Source: JBCDGZ01 sp038750655 (GTDB lineage Bacteria > Bacteroidota > Bacteroidia > Chitinophagales > Saprospiraceae). Taken from it: 38,397 nt of DNA. The notes below the pieces were generated by a model. The model was given only the letters and a program-made list of their open reading frames with translations. It was not told the DNA's origin and did no database searches. Both the position numbers and the translations under genes were made by a program. Below are positions 8,022 through 16,093 of the stretch, piece by piece (position 1 is the stretch's first letter; each line of letters starts with the position of its first letter). The stretch covers positions 1-38,397 of the forward strand of contig JBCDGZ010000071.1 of assembly GCA_038750655.1 (NCBI GenBank), read 5' to 3'.

Positions 8022-9054
8022 AAGGCTGTCGCTCCTCAGTGGGCTCAACTCTATAGTCACGGATATAGCGTATCATTTTTTGCAGTTGCTCCTCAGATAA
8101 TTCGCGGAGCAGCTCGGGTTGGCGGCGGCTGGTAATTTCGTAGAAAATATAATCATCCACTACTCTTTCTGTCAAAACCCGACCGAGCAGGGCCAGCTCG
8201 GGGAAGGCCGCCTGGCCACTTTCCAATTGCGTATAGCTGATCAGTGCATTGAGCAGGCATTCCTTTTCTTCGATTAAGCCAACCGGGGATTGGCTCATAT
8301 GGCGCATATTCTGCCGATAGTTAGGCTCGTATTGCCAAAGGGCTTTGCAACTGGCGTAGGCCTGCCAAGGCCCCGGAGCCGCTTGAATGCGGACCGTTTT
8401 GTCAACCATAGTCGTAATGGAGTACAGCGGTTGCAGCTTCCAGTTGTGGTAGCTTAGTCCTTGCTGAAGATAGACATCGCTCATCATCGCAACTAGCCGG
8501 CTATCATTGCGATTGAACAGGTGAGCACGGGTGATGTATTCGATGGCCAATTCCCCTTCCTGGCATTGCATACACAGCTGTGCCATTTCGACGTGGGCCG
8601 AAATGTCTTTGGGCAGCACCGTAATGACTTGCTTGTACCAGTGCATGGCCTGTGGGCAATCATGGGCCAATGTATAGAGTCGAGCCAGGGCCATTTTGAG
8701 TTCAGTATGTTCTGGGTGCAACTCCAAAAGGTCGAGATAAAGGGGAATGGCTTTGAGGTAATTTTTCTTCGCCAAAAAATTATTAGCCTTTTTTTGATAC
8801 TTTCTGGCAGTTTTGTCCGTCACAATGATGTCAGTAGGTTGAAGATAAATCCCTTCAGAGAGCGGAACGCTGTTGTAGCGGTCCTCCAAAATCGGAAAAA
8901 CTTCCTTGACTGGCTGGAATGTAGAAGTATCGAATGCGTAGGGAATACTGGATTTTTCTAGAAGCTGCGCAATTTCCGAGGGGGTATGCAACTGTTGAGC
9001 TGCTACCGCACCAGAAATCAAGATTAATATGAATAAAAAAGGGGATTTGAGCAT
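8020..9054 (-). CDS. Secreted tetratricopeptide protein
   Basis: The protein has 344 residues and a typical signal peptide (about 1-19, MLKSPFLFILILISGAVAAQ), so it is exported. Residues about 83-200 carry TPR-like repeats (YQKKANNFLAKKNYLKAIPLYLD; LARLYTLAHDCPQAMHWYK; AQLCMQCQEGELAIEYITRA). The C-terminal part is helical and contains several Cys residues, with no enzyme motif that I recognise. TPR domains are protein-binding scaffolds, so a periplasmic adaptor is the likely role. The start ATG at 9054 gives the signal peptide directly. It is upstream of the HD-PycTM gene on the same strand, but the 121-bp gap contains a promoter-like motif, so they need not be co-transcribed. Confidence 0.78.
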   Translation of the reverse strand: MLKSPFLFILILISGAVAAQQLHTPSEIAQLLEKSSIPYAFDTSTFQPVKEVFPILEDRYNSVPLSEGIYLQPTDIIVTDKTARKYQKKANNFLAKKNYLKAIPLYLDLLELHPEHTELKMALARLYTLAHDCPQAMHWYKQVITVLPKDISAHVEMAQLCMQCQEGELAIEYITRAHLFNRNDSRLVAMMSDVYLQQGLSYHNWKLQPLYSITTMVDKTVRIQAAPGPWQAYASCKALWQYEPNYRQNMRHMSQSPVGLIEEKECLLNALISYTQLESGQAAFPELALLGRVLTERVVDDYIFYEITSRRQPELLRELSEEQLQKMIRYIRDYRVEPTEERQP

Positions 9055-9075
9055 CTTCCAGGATATTTTTCCTTA

Positions 9076-9083
9076 TATTTTTG
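9076..9083 (+). promoter_or_regulatory. Possible -7 element (TATTTTTG) for the DUF937 gene
   Basis: TATTTTTG matches TAnnTTTG and lies 60 bp before the DUF937 start codon in a very AT-rich divergent region. A TTTG at 9046-9049 is about 26 bp away, longer than the usual 19-21 bp spacing, so the call is weak. The adjoining GCTTCGC forms a small hairpin with the T-run (TTTGC with GCAAA). Confidence 0.35.
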
Positions 9084-9142
9084 CTTCGCAAAATATGTAC
9101 CTCTTTTATTAGAACTTATTTTTTAATTATAAAATTTTAATT

Positions 9143-9757
9143 ATGGCGAATTTAATGGACTTGCTGCAAGGTCAATTATCCGAAGGACTAGTTGATCAAC
9201 TGAGTCAACAACTAGGTGGTGCTGATAAGCAGCAAACCGCTGCTGCCGCCTCTGGGATCATGTCCACTTTGATGGGAGCTTTGGCAAAGAATGCAGCTAC
9301 TCCTGAAGGGGCCAGCGCCCTGGCCAATGCGTTGGATCGCGATCACGACGGTAGCGTTCTCGATAATGTAATGGGAATGGTAACCGGAGCTGCACAACCA
9401 GAAAATACACGCGCGACAAATGGTGCCGGTATCCTTGGACACATCCTGGGAGGTAAGCAAAATGGTGCCATTGATATGATCAGTAAGATGAGTGGCCTAG
9501 ACTCTGGCAACACCGGAAGTCTGATGACCATGCTTGCTCCTATGGTAATGGGAGCCTTGGGTAAGACTAAGAAAGAGTCGGGCCTCGATGCCTCTGGCAT
9601 CGCAGGTATGCTGACGGGCACGGTACAGAATGCAGCGTCTCAGCGTCCTGAAATGGGTATGATCGGAAGATTCCTCGATCAGGATGGTGATGGTAGCATC
9701 ATTGATGATGTTGCTGGAATGGGTATGAAAATGCTCGGTAATTTATTCAAAAAATAA
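9143..9757 (+). CDS. DUF937 domain protein with two EF-hand-like loops
   Basis: The protein is small (204 residues) and Gly/Met/Ala-rich, with the DUF937 pattern of short amphipathic helices in about residues 1-140. It has no signal peptide. Two acidic loops stand out: DRDHDGS (65-71, followed by Asp74) and DQDGDGS (179-185, followed by Asp188/Asp189). Both fit the DxDxDG calcium-binding loop of EF-hand/dockerin motifs, and each sits at a similar place in a repeat-like unit, as if the protein arose by internal duplication. The function of DUF937 is unknown. A strong terminator follows the stop codon and an AT-rich promoter region precedes the start, which suggests a monocistronic, possibly well-expressed gene. 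Confidence 0.85.
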   Translation: MANLMDLLQGQLSEGLVDQLSQQLGGADKQQTAAAASGIMSTLMGALAKNAATPEGASALANALDRDHDGSVLDNVMGMVTGAAQPENTRATNGAGILGHILGGKQNGAIDMISKMSGLDSGNTGSLMTMLAPMVMGALGKTKKESGLDASGIAGMLTGTVQNAASQRPEMGMIGRFLDQDGDGSIIDDVAGMGMKMLGNLFKK

Positions 9758-9778
9758 AGCCCTCCTTTAATCGAAATT

Positions 9779-9830
9779 GCGGGTTGCCATTTATCGTCAC
9801 CGGACTTTAAATGGCAACCCGCTCCTTTTT
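9779..9830 (+). terminator. Rho-independent terminator after the DUF937 gene
   Basis: A perfect 15-bp stem, with arms at 9779-9793 and 9808-9822 (GCGGGTTGCCATTTA and its complement), encloses a 14-nt loop and is followed by TCCTTTTT. It ends at the stop codon of the convergent T9SS gene (9829). The T-run is on the plus side, so it mainly serves the DUF937 gene, though the stem could slow transcription from both directions. Confidence 0.88.
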
Positions 9831-11373
9831 ACTCTCTCATCCTCGTAAATCGCGCCGTACTGCGCCCCATCTTCAAGAAATAAATCCCTCCCGGCAAATC
9901 TGCAATATCAATCCGCAAAGTATTCAAACCGATATTCAAAGGTAAATTCATTACTCTCAGCACCTGGCCCGATTGGTTACTCAGTACGATAGGAGCCTCT
10001 TCGGTATCTGCATTCACTTTAATGCTCAATAAATTATCCTGAATCGGATTAGGAAAAACCGTCTGTATGCCAAAGCGTTTGCTCTGGTCAGCAGCGCAAT
10101 CATTACTTACAGAGATAACATCCGAGTAGTCGGTCTTACCATCGAAATCTACCTGTTTGAGGCGGTAGTAATTGAGTTGGGCTGGTGTTTCATCGATCCA
10201 TTGATAGTAGCGATGAGTAGTTGTATTGCCGTTGCCCATCTTACGGCCAATGGCTTGGAAAAACTGGCCATCAAGGCTGCGCTCTAATTCGAAGTAATCG
10301 TTGTTTTCTTCGCTGGCTGTCGTCCATTCCAGGGCTACTTTACAACCTATAGATTGCGCTTGGAACGCCGTCAGCTCTACAGGCAGGGCCGCATTGATGA
10401 TAATAATGGCGTAGGCCGAGGCGACCGCGCCATTGCCATCATCGATATAGTACAGGAAGCTGTCCCGGCCGGTGAAGCCAATGGGGGCTGTATAGTCCAC
10501 AAAGTCATCGCCGGGGATGCCCGGGGTGCCGTTATCGTTGATATTGATGGTGCCGCCCTGTAGGGTGTTGCCATTGAAGCCGTCGGTACCGACATCGCTG
10601 AGGGTCAGTGGATCACCGTCAGGGTCACTGTCTGCTCGTCCAAAGTCCAGTACGTCGATGCTGGTGGAGCCGTCCATGAGGATGGTGACACTATCGGGGA
10701 AAGCCTCCGGCGGGCCATTGCCCGTCCCGGTTTGGATTGGCGTCAAGCAGGAGCCTCCCGGCCCGCGATAAACAATGGTTCCATTGCAAATCTGAGCCGC
10801 CGTCGCACTATTGTTAAAATTAAGGGTGTTGTTGGCCGTAATATTTCCAATGCTGATGCCGCCATCTCCGCACAGCGTCGTGCCCGTTCCATCAACGATA
10901 AAGTCATCATCGACTTCCAGGCAGATTTTTTCTATAATATTAGTAGAGTTCCCACTGATGATCCAATCATCACTGACAATGATGACTGCACCATCATGTG
11001 CCCAGAATAAGCTATTGCCGGTTATAGTTAAATCCTTATCGGGAAAGGTTAGCTCAAATTCACCGAAGACGTGGAATTCTCCCCCATTAAAGGTGAATCC
11101 ATTATCAGCATCGCCAGTACTAGCCACTAGTTCGCCTCCTGCTTCAATTTGGAGATTACCCGTATGAGTATACGCAGTAGTACTGGTGAAAGTGACGACA
11201 TGCCCATTGTGAATAAAGACCGTATCGCTGGCGGCCGGTGTTCCCGATTCGATCCAAGTGGCATCGTCGGTCCAGTTACCCGTCTGAGCGGAATTAAATA
11301 CGGCGGCGTGGGTGGTACCAAGCATCAATAGGCAAAGTACCAATAAATTGGTTTGTCTTGTAGTAGTAGTCAT
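9829..11373 (-). CDS. Secreted T9SS type A sorting-domain protein
   Basis: The protein has 514 residues and a signal peptide (about 1-23). The N-terminal part (about 25-190) is a right-handed beta-helix-like region beginning with a GNWTDDATWIESGTPAASD motif, the pattern of G8-like or autotransporter-like surface domains. Around 225-330 is a bacterial Ig/cadherin-like domain (DSDPDGDPLTLSDV ... DSFLYYIDDGNGAV). Around 335-430 comes the FN3-like domain common just before T9SS tails (ALPVELTAFQAQ, LEWTTASEENNDYFELERS). The last 75 or so residues form a type A C-terminal sorting domain (VFPNPIQDNLLSIKV ... LPGGIYFLKM). The protein should cross the outer membrane through T9SS and stay at the surface. 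No catalytic residues are evident; adhesion or matrix binding is a guess. Confidence 0.87.
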   Translation of the reverse strand: MTTTTRQTNLLVLCLLMLGTTHAAVFNSAQTGNWTDDATWIESGTPAASDTVFIHNGHVVTFTSTTAYTHTGNLQIEAGGELVASTGDADNGFTFNGGEFHVFGEFELTFPDKDLTITGNSLFWAHDGAVIIVSDDWIISGNSTNIIEKICLEVDDDFIVDGTGTTLCGDGGISIGNITANNTLNFNNSATAAQICNGTIVYRGPGGSCLTPIQTGTGNGPPEAFPDSVTILMDGSTSIDVLDFGRADSDPDGDPLTLSDVGTDGFNGNTLQGGTININDNGTPGIPGDDFVDYTAPIGFTGRDSFLYYIDDGNGAVASAYAIIIINAALPVELTAFQAQSIGCKVALEWTTASEENNDYFELERSLDGQFFQAIGRKMGNGNTTTHRYYQWIDETPAQLNYYRLKQVDFDGKTDYSDVISVSNDCAADQSKRFGIQTVFPNPIQDNLLSIKVNADTEEAPIVLSNQSGQVLRVMNLPLNIGLNTLRIDIADLPGGIYFLKMGRSTARFTRMRE

Positions 11374-11552
11374 TACACTTAAGAGTTATCCATTGAGGGA
11401 CTGGGTCGAAAATATTGGTGGGGGAGATTTTAAACGAAATGTGACATCCTTAATTCCAAGTATCCAATTATTGTACCAATTGAAAAATAGGGGTAATTAT
11501 TCGGTTAATTTACCTAATTATGTGTATCCTTGATCAGTAATTTCTATCGCTC

Positions 11553-12059
11553 ATGACAAAAATAAATACACCTCCCCACTTTTTTCTTCGGCTGATTGAA
11601 AGGGCTGATAATGAGGAAGTTGCCCGAGTTATTCGCGAGGTCATGATGGAGTTTGGTGCCGTCGGTGAAGGCTATTCCATCAACGACCCTGAAGTCGATC
11701 ATATGTATGAAGCCTACAATGGGGATCGGTCCGTCTTTTTTGTACTTTGTAGGGACCATGACATTCTGGGCTGCGGCGGGATTGGACCACTAAAGGGCGC
11801 AGATGAAGAGGTCTGCGAGCTGCGAAAAATGTATTTCCGTCCGGTAGCCCGAGGCTTGGGCTGGGGAAAGAAAATGTTAGAACGCTGCCTCGATGAGGCC
11901 CGCCAGCGTGGCTATCAACAATGCTATCTCGAAACGGTAGAACGCATGACCCAAGCCAATAAGCTCTACCAACGGATGGGCTTCCGCCGTCTGGACACCT
12001 CTATGGGGAACACAGGCCACGGCAGCTGCGATAGCAATTATGTGCTGGATTTAAGCTAG
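11553..12059 (+). CDS. GNAT-family N-acetyltransferase
   Basis: At 168 residues this is the usual length for a single GNAT domain. The acetyl-CoA-binding motif A is RPVARGLGWGKKML (about 96-109), preceded by the ELRKMYF strand. The C-terminal part has the LYQRMGFRRL segment that closes the fold. GNAT enzymes move an acetyl group from acetyl-CoA to an amine; the acceptor cannot be predicted here. The stop codon overlaps the stop of the convergent DinB-cupin-GNAT gene in the palindrome CTAG (12056-12059). The upstream region (11374-11552) is AT-rich and divergent to the T9SS gene. Confidence 0.9.
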   Translation: MTKINTPPHFFLRLIERADNEEVARVIREVMMEFGAVGEGYSINDPEVDHMYEAYNGDRSVFFVLCRDHDILGCGGIGPLKGADEEVCELRKMYFRPVARGLGWGKKMLERCLDEARQRGYQQCYLETVERMTQANKLYQRMGFRRLDTSMGNTGHGSCDSNYVLDLS

Positions 12060-13306
12060 CAAAGCTTACGATTCATGACCCACTCTGGATGGCGACTGAT
12101 TTCAAAACCGAACTGCTCGTACAGGCCCTGGGCATCCTGGGTATGTAAAAGCCAGCTTTTAACTCCCCGCCCCGGCGAATGCTCCAAGGCCGTTTCCACC
12201 AACCATTTCCCTAAGCCCTGCCCCTGGTGAGCTTTCAGCACATACACATCGGCAAGGTAGGCAAAGGTGGCCCCGTCTGTAATCACCCGGGCCAGGCCTA
12301 CCTGCTTTCCCTCACAGTAAAGCCCCAGGCAATAGGCGTGACGCAGGGCGGCATCGACCACTTCTCTAGGGCGGTCTTTAGCCCAGTAGGATTGTTGGAG
12401 AAATGCAAAGATGGCTTCATTGTCCAGCAACTGCGGGTCTGAAGAAAGGCTATAGTTTCGACCATTGATTGGCCGATTGAGATGGAGGTTCAGCTGAGCC
12501 TGCTCACCTCCTTGCGGACCATAGAAAACGACCCAGGTTTTGAAATCATCGCTAAAATCCTCGAAGCGATGCTCGATGCCAGCAGGTACGAAAAGTACAT
12601 CACCAGGCCCGAAGGGATGCCGTTCTCCATTGTTGAAAAACTGCCCCGTTCCGCTGATAATAACATAAAGCTCATCCTGCTTGTGCGGCGTTTGCAAGTC
12701 CACCTTATCCGGGATATACAACTCTACAAACATGGTCCCGTGTCGTAGTAAAGTGATAAAAAGCTGCCCCTGCTGCTGTTCCAGCTGCGCTGTGGCGCTT
12801 TCGATGCTTAGTGGCCGTTCAATCATCGGTTGCAAGGCTGCCAAGCTGCCAAAAAGCTGTACCAAGTGATGTTCCATATGCGCCACATAATCATTGATCA
12901 GCCAGGCTAAATCATGCTTTCCTTCGTGATAGGGCTTCCACAGTGAATTCGCGATTTTAAGTTGCAGTTGCTCCTTGCTCAACTGCTGGCAGACCAAAAG
13001 GATTTGTCGGTTCAACTGCTCCCAAAGTCCCGCCACTGCCTCCGTACTTTGCAACTGGTAAGCATTGTGAACCACCAGCTCCTTTTGTGCATAGGGCCGA
13101 AGCTGAAAGGGCTGCTCTGCATGTTGAATATCGACAAAGCGCTGCCAGTTGTTCGTCGCTGAGTCAATCAAATGCCCCAATATCTCCTTTTTGGACCAGC
13201 GTCCTGCCCCCAGTTTGCGATGCAATTCCGCTGGCGGCAGCGCCTTGAAGGCTTTGGGAACGTTTCGGATGTAGGTATCGAGTTTTTTTAGGGTTTTAGT
13301 AATCAT
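12056..13306 (-). CDS. DinB-cupin-GNAT three-domain fusion protein
   Basis: The protein has 416 residues built from three normally separate domains. Residues about 1-155 are a DinB-like four-helix bundle with possible metal ligands His45 (ILGHLID), His143 and His147 (VAHMEHH). Residues about 165-263 are a cupin: TPHKQDE, GTGQFF and the second motif PGDVLFVPAGIEH. Residues about 278-416 are a GNAT acetyltransferase with motif A VYVLKAHQGQGLGKWLV (355-370) and a final LYEQFGFEISRHPEW. It starts directly after the stop of the DinB gene upstream (13307), so the two are surely co-transcribed. The combination suggests a small-molecule modification or detoxification enzyme, but the substrate is unknown. 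The reading frame is intact, with no sign of a frameshift. Confidence 0.87.
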   Translation of the reverse strand: MITKTLKKLDTYIRNVPKAFKALPPAELHRKLGAGRWSKKEILGHLIDSATNNWQRFVDIQHAEQPFQLRPYAQKELVVHNAYQLQSTEAVAGLWEQLNRQILLVCQQLSKEQLQLKIANSLWKPYHEGKHDLAWLINDYVAHMEHHLVQLFGSLAALQPMIERPLSIESATAQLEQQQGQLFITLLRHGTMFVELYIPDKVDLQTPHKQDELYVIISGTGQFFNNGERHPFGPGDVLFVPAGIEHRFEDFSDDFKTWVVFYGPQGGEQAQLNLHLNRPINGRNYSLSSDPQLLDNEAIFAFLQQSYWAKDRPREVVDAALRHAYCLGLYCEGKQVGLARVITDGATFAYLADVYVLKAHQGQGLGKWLVETALEHSPGRGVKSWLLHTQDAQGLYEQFGFEISRHPEWVMNRKLC

Positions 13307-13885
13307 TTAGAGTGATTTTACTGTTTCGGCGAAGGCGCTAAAATACCGCTCTTGCAAAACCAGCATATGATGCCGCTCGTGCCCTGCGATAATGAACGCC
13401 AGGGCCAGCCCCGTTACTGGCGAATCGCTAGCCACTGCCTGAGCCGCCAGGTCTTCCTCGCTGAGCGTGGAGAGCAGGCTGAGGGTGGCAGCGCGAATGG
13501 TTTTGTGTTCCCGCAGCAGTGATTTTATGGAGCGCGTCTCAGGGCGGTAATAGGGGACGTAGTCATTTTGGTCAAAGCCAGGCATAGGAGTAGCATCTCG
13601 ACGGGCGATGCGCAGCATTCGGTAGGCGAATATTCTTTCTGTATCGCAGATGTGGATCAGCACTTCTTTGATGGACCACTTACCAGGAGCGTAGCGATAG
13701 TTCCACTGTTCCTCAGTCAACTGCTTGAGCTGCTTGCGGCAGCGTTTGCCTTGTTTTTTGAGAATTTGGTAAATGTTATCGCCTTCGACCTTGCTTACAT
13801 AGGTGGCATAGTAAGGGTTATAATCTCCTTCTTGAGGGCGTTTTGGGTGACTCATGTATGGGTAATTTGGTTCAACATTAATCAA
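13307..13885 (-). CDS. DinB-family protein
   Basis: The protein has 192 residues forming a DinB/DfsA-like four-helix bundle. Likely metal ligands are His78 (VLIHICDTE) and the pair His169/His173 (AGHERHH). DinB-like proteins bind a divalent metal, and some are thiol-dependent S-transferases. The start ATG at 13885 overlaps the stop of the upstream PNPOx-like gene by 4 bp (ATGA), which supports translational coupling and this start; Met11 is an alternative. The gene for the DinB-cupin-GNAT fusion follows with no gap. The WxxKEVLIHIC segment resembles WSKKEILGHLID of that fusion, so the two DinB domains are probably paralogues. Confidence 0.9.
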   Translation of the reverse strand: MINVEPNYPYMSHPKRPQEGDYNPYYATYVSKVEGDNIYQILKKQGKRCRKQLKQLTEEQWNYRYAPGKWSIKEVLIHICDTERIFAYRMLRIARRDATPMPGFDQNDYVPYYRPETRSIKSLLREHKTIRAATLSLLSTLSEEDLAAQAVASDSPVTGLALAFIIAGHERHHMLVLQERYFSAFAETVKSL

Positions 13886-14532
13886 GGTTTTAGGGCTTCT
13901 AGAACACTCTCTGGCATCGGAATGTCGGCGCGGAGCAGTGGATCGGCCTCTGGCAGATCGTAGCCTTTGCGCAGCGGCAGCAGGCCCGCCCAGACGGGCA
14001 ATTCATAGTCTGCTCGCTCGTCGTTGGGAGGAGCAGCACGAATCTTAGCCGATGCTTGCTCAATATCAATGGCAATAACCGTCGTGGCCTTCAGCTCCTT
14101 GGCATTGGGGATGCGAGCCTCGTCCCAGCGCCCCGGGAGAATTTGGTCTGTAATGACAGCCAAAGCGTTCATTTTTTCTTCCCCCTCCAAGGCCCGACCT
14201 CTACCAAAGATCACCGCTGAGCGGTAGTTGACCGAGTGATGGAAGGTAGAGCGGGCTAGGACTAGCGCATCGATATGAGTGACAGTGATGCAGGCCGGAA
14301 TACCTTGTTCTAAGCTCATCATCATTCGGCTTTTGGTGGAGCCATGTAGAAAAATCTGGTCTCCCGAACGGCCGAAGGCAGTCGGGATGACAAACGGCTG
14401 CCCCTCGTGAGCAAAACCGACATGGCAGATGTAGGCAGCATCCAGAATTGGATAGATGCTGGCCTTATCATAATGCCCTCTTTTGGGAACGCGCTTAACC
14501 GTATTGCGGGGTGTTTTTTCGAAAGTATCCAT
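13882..14532 (-). CDS. PNPOx-like flavin-binding protein
   Basis: The protein has 216 residues with the split-barrel flavin-binding fold of the pyridoxamine 5'-phosphate oxidase-like family. Visible signatures are YICHVGFAHEGQPFVIPTAF (about 34-53), IFLHGSTKSRM and the SVNYRSAVIFGRGRAL strand. Members bind FMN or related flavins, and several are of unknown substrate. It is divergent from a MocR/PdxR-type regulator, a very common arrangement in which the regulator senses PLP and controls the oxidase-like gene. It is the first gene of an operon (PNPOx, DinB, DinB-cupin-GNAT) joined by overlaps of 4 and 0 bp. A PLP- or flavin-linked role is therefore likely; classical PdxH activity is not certain. 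Confidence 0.88.
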   Translation of the reverse strand: MDTFEKTPRNTVKRVPKRGHYDKASIYPILDAAYICHVGFAHEGQPFVIPTAFGRSGDQIFLHGSTKSRMMMSLEQGIPACITVTHIDALVLARSTFHHSVNYRSAVIFGRGRALEGEEKMNALAVITDQILPGRWDEARIPNAKELKATTVIAIDIEQASAKIRAAPPNDERADYELPVWAGLLPLRKGYDLPEADPLLRADIPMPESVLEALKP

Positions 14533-14554
14533 TGTGCTGAGTATTTTTGTCAGT

Positions 14555-14562
14555 CAAATGTA
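14555..14562 (-). promoter_or_regulatory. Predicted -7 element (TACATTTG) for the PNPOx-like operon
   Basis: Read on the minus strand the sequence is TACATTTG, a perfect TAnnTTTG match. Transcription would start near 14549, giving a leader of about 17 nt before the start codon at 14532. The left arm of the inverted repeat at 14573-14581 lies where the upstream promoter element would be. Confidence 0.5.
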
Positions 14563-14572
14563 CTATCTTTCT

Positions 14573-14613
14573 GGACTATTGGAATCAGCCAGTTTTTCTT
14601 TTAACAATAGTCC
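14573..14613. promoter_or_regulatory. Inverted repeat, candidate MocR operator
   Basis: GGACTATTG (14573-14581) and CAATAGTCC (14605-14613) are perfect 9-bp inverted arms. Their centres are 32 bp apart, about three helical turns, which would place two subunits of a dimeric wHTH regulator on one DNA face. A weaker copy, GTACTATC, lies at 14560-14567. The site fills the 85-bp gap between the divergent PNPOx-like gene and the MocR gene and ends 4 bp before the regulator's start codon, fitting both autoregulation and control of the operon. Confidence 0.6.
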
Positions 14614-14617
14614 GGTT

Positions 14618-16093
14618 ATGTTACCCTACGCTCAATTGATCCCCATCAGCAAGACTGCTGATACTCCGGTGTATCTTCAGATTACCAACGCCATTATTCA
14701 AAGTATTCAAAAAGGCATCCTCAAACCCGGTGTGAAATTACCCGGAAGTCGCCGTCTTGCCCGCGACCTGCAACTGCATCGGCAAACGGTTGTTCGAGCC
14801 ATCGAAGAGCTGTCTGCACAAGGTTGGGTAGATATTCAGGCCAGTAGAGGGGCGTTTATTCCCAAAGAGCTGCCCAAGGTTCGACTCCGGCCACTAACAA
14901 CTGCGGCCTCTCCTCACAGCATTGAGCCCGCTACCACTACCGGCTTTACTTATAACCACTACCCACAGGTCAAAAAACCCGTTGTCATCAAACAAGCATT
15001 GGCTTTTAACGATGGATCACCGGATACTCGTCTGGCTCCGGTACAGGAGCTGGCTACTGCCTATGCCCGTAATTTACGGAACAACCGGGATAAAATGTGG
15101 CTGGGTTACGGCGATTGTCGGGGCAGCGAAGCATTGCGTCAAAGTATTTCTGCCAATTTCAATCAATCAAGAGGCCTTCATACCGTTCCGGACAACATTA
15201 TGATTACCCGAGGAAGTTTGATGGGGATTTATCTCACCGCCCAGGCACTCCTGCAAGCTGGCGACCGTATCGTCATCGGGCAGACCAATTATTTTACGGC
15301 CAATATGCAATTTCAACAGCTGGGAGCGCAGCTAGAGCGGATTGGTGTAGATCGGCAGGGGCTCTGTGTGGAAGAAATTGATGCACTCTGTCAGCAGGCA
15401 CCCATCAAGGCGGTGTACGTTACCTCGCATCATCATCATCCCACCACGGTGGCGCTGGCCCCCGAGCGTCGGCTCCGCCTCCTCGAACTGGCCCGCCATT
15501 ACGGCTTTGCCATTATCGAAGACGACTACGACTACGATTTCCACTATGGCAATAGCCCCCTACTGCCTTTAGCCAGCGCCGATTACAGCGGGCAGGTGGT
15601 CTATATCGGCTCCTTTTCCAAATCAACGGCCCCTGCCTTCCGGGTAGGCTATATCGTTGCCCCCACCACCTTCATCGACGAGCTGATTTGCCTACGGCGG
15701 CTGGTGGACCGCCAAGGAGACATCGTCCTAGAGCGCACCGTCGCCGATCTGATCAATCAGGGCATCCATCGCCGATACCTCAAAAAAGCCATTCGGCACT
15801 ATCGTGAGCGGCGCGACTGCTTCGCGGAGCTGCTGCGAAAGGAGTTGGGCGATCGTGTACAGTTTGAAGTGCCGGAGGGAGGAATGGCGATCTGGGTACG
15901 TTTTGATCCAGCGATTGATCTTCATACAACTAGCAGAAAGGCGGCGGCGGCAGGGCTATACCTGTCTGATGGTAGCTCTTACAATCCCCCCGGCCAGCAA
16001 CTCAACGCCAGCCGACTGGGCTTCGCCTCGATGAATTTAGAGGAGATCGCTCAGGCCGTGGCTATTCTTCGGCAGTCTATAAGCACTTACTAA
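14618..16093 (+). CDS. MocR/PdxR-type GntR-family transcriptional regulator
   Basis: Starting at ATG 14618 the protein has 491 residues, the usual MocR length. A longer frame opens at 14483 but would run through the operator region and into the divergent gene, so it is rejected. The N-terminus (about 15-85) is a GntR-type winged helix: PVYLQITNAIIQSIQKG and LPGSRRLARDLQLHRQTV. Residues about 125-490 form a fold-type I aminotransferase domain, with DDYDYDFHY (302-310) and the PLP-lysine motif SFSKS, Lys335 being the expected Schiff-base residue. Such proteins use PLP as an effector and regulate vitamin B6, GABA or transport genes. The neighbouring PNPOx-like operon is the likely target. Confidence 0.93.
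   Translation: MLPYAQLIPISKTADTPVYLQITNAIIQSIQKGILKPGVKLPGSRRLARDLQLHRQTVVRAIEELSAQGWVDIQASRGAFIPKELPKVRLRPLTTAASPHSIEPATTTGFTYNHYPQVKKPVVIKQALAFNDGSPDTRLAPVQELATAYARNLRNNRDKMWLGYGDCRGSEALRQSISANFNQSRGLHTVPDNIMITRGSLMGIYLTAQALLQAGDRIVIGQTNYFTANMQFQQLGAQLERIGVDRQGLCVEEIDALCQQAPIKAVYVTSHHHHPTTVALAPERRLRLLELARHYGFAIIEDDYDYDFHYGNSPLLPLASADYSGQVVYIGSFSKSTAPAFRVGYIVAPTTFIDELICLRRLVDRQGDIVLERTVADLINQGIHRRYLKKAIRHYRERRDCFAELLRKELGDRVQFEVPEGGMAIWVRFDPAIDLHTTSRKAAAAGLYLSDGSSYNPPGQQLNASRLGFASMNLEEIAQAVAILRQSISTY

Noticed and set aside
9829..11373. Several plus-strand frames of 60-118 codons antisense to the T9SS type A gene
   Set aside because: They are low-complexity shadows of the Thr/Gly/Asn-rich repeats of the real gene, without starts or domains of their own.
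12056..12059. Convergent stop codons overlapping in CTAG
   Set aside because: A shared palindromic stop between tail-to-tail genes is common and needs no function. A similar 4-bp overlap occurs at 16090-16093.
14483..14617. 45-codon N-terminal extension of the MocR regulator
   Set aside because: It would run through the operator/promoter region and overlap the divergent PNPOx-like gene. The standard MocR N-terminus starts at 14618.
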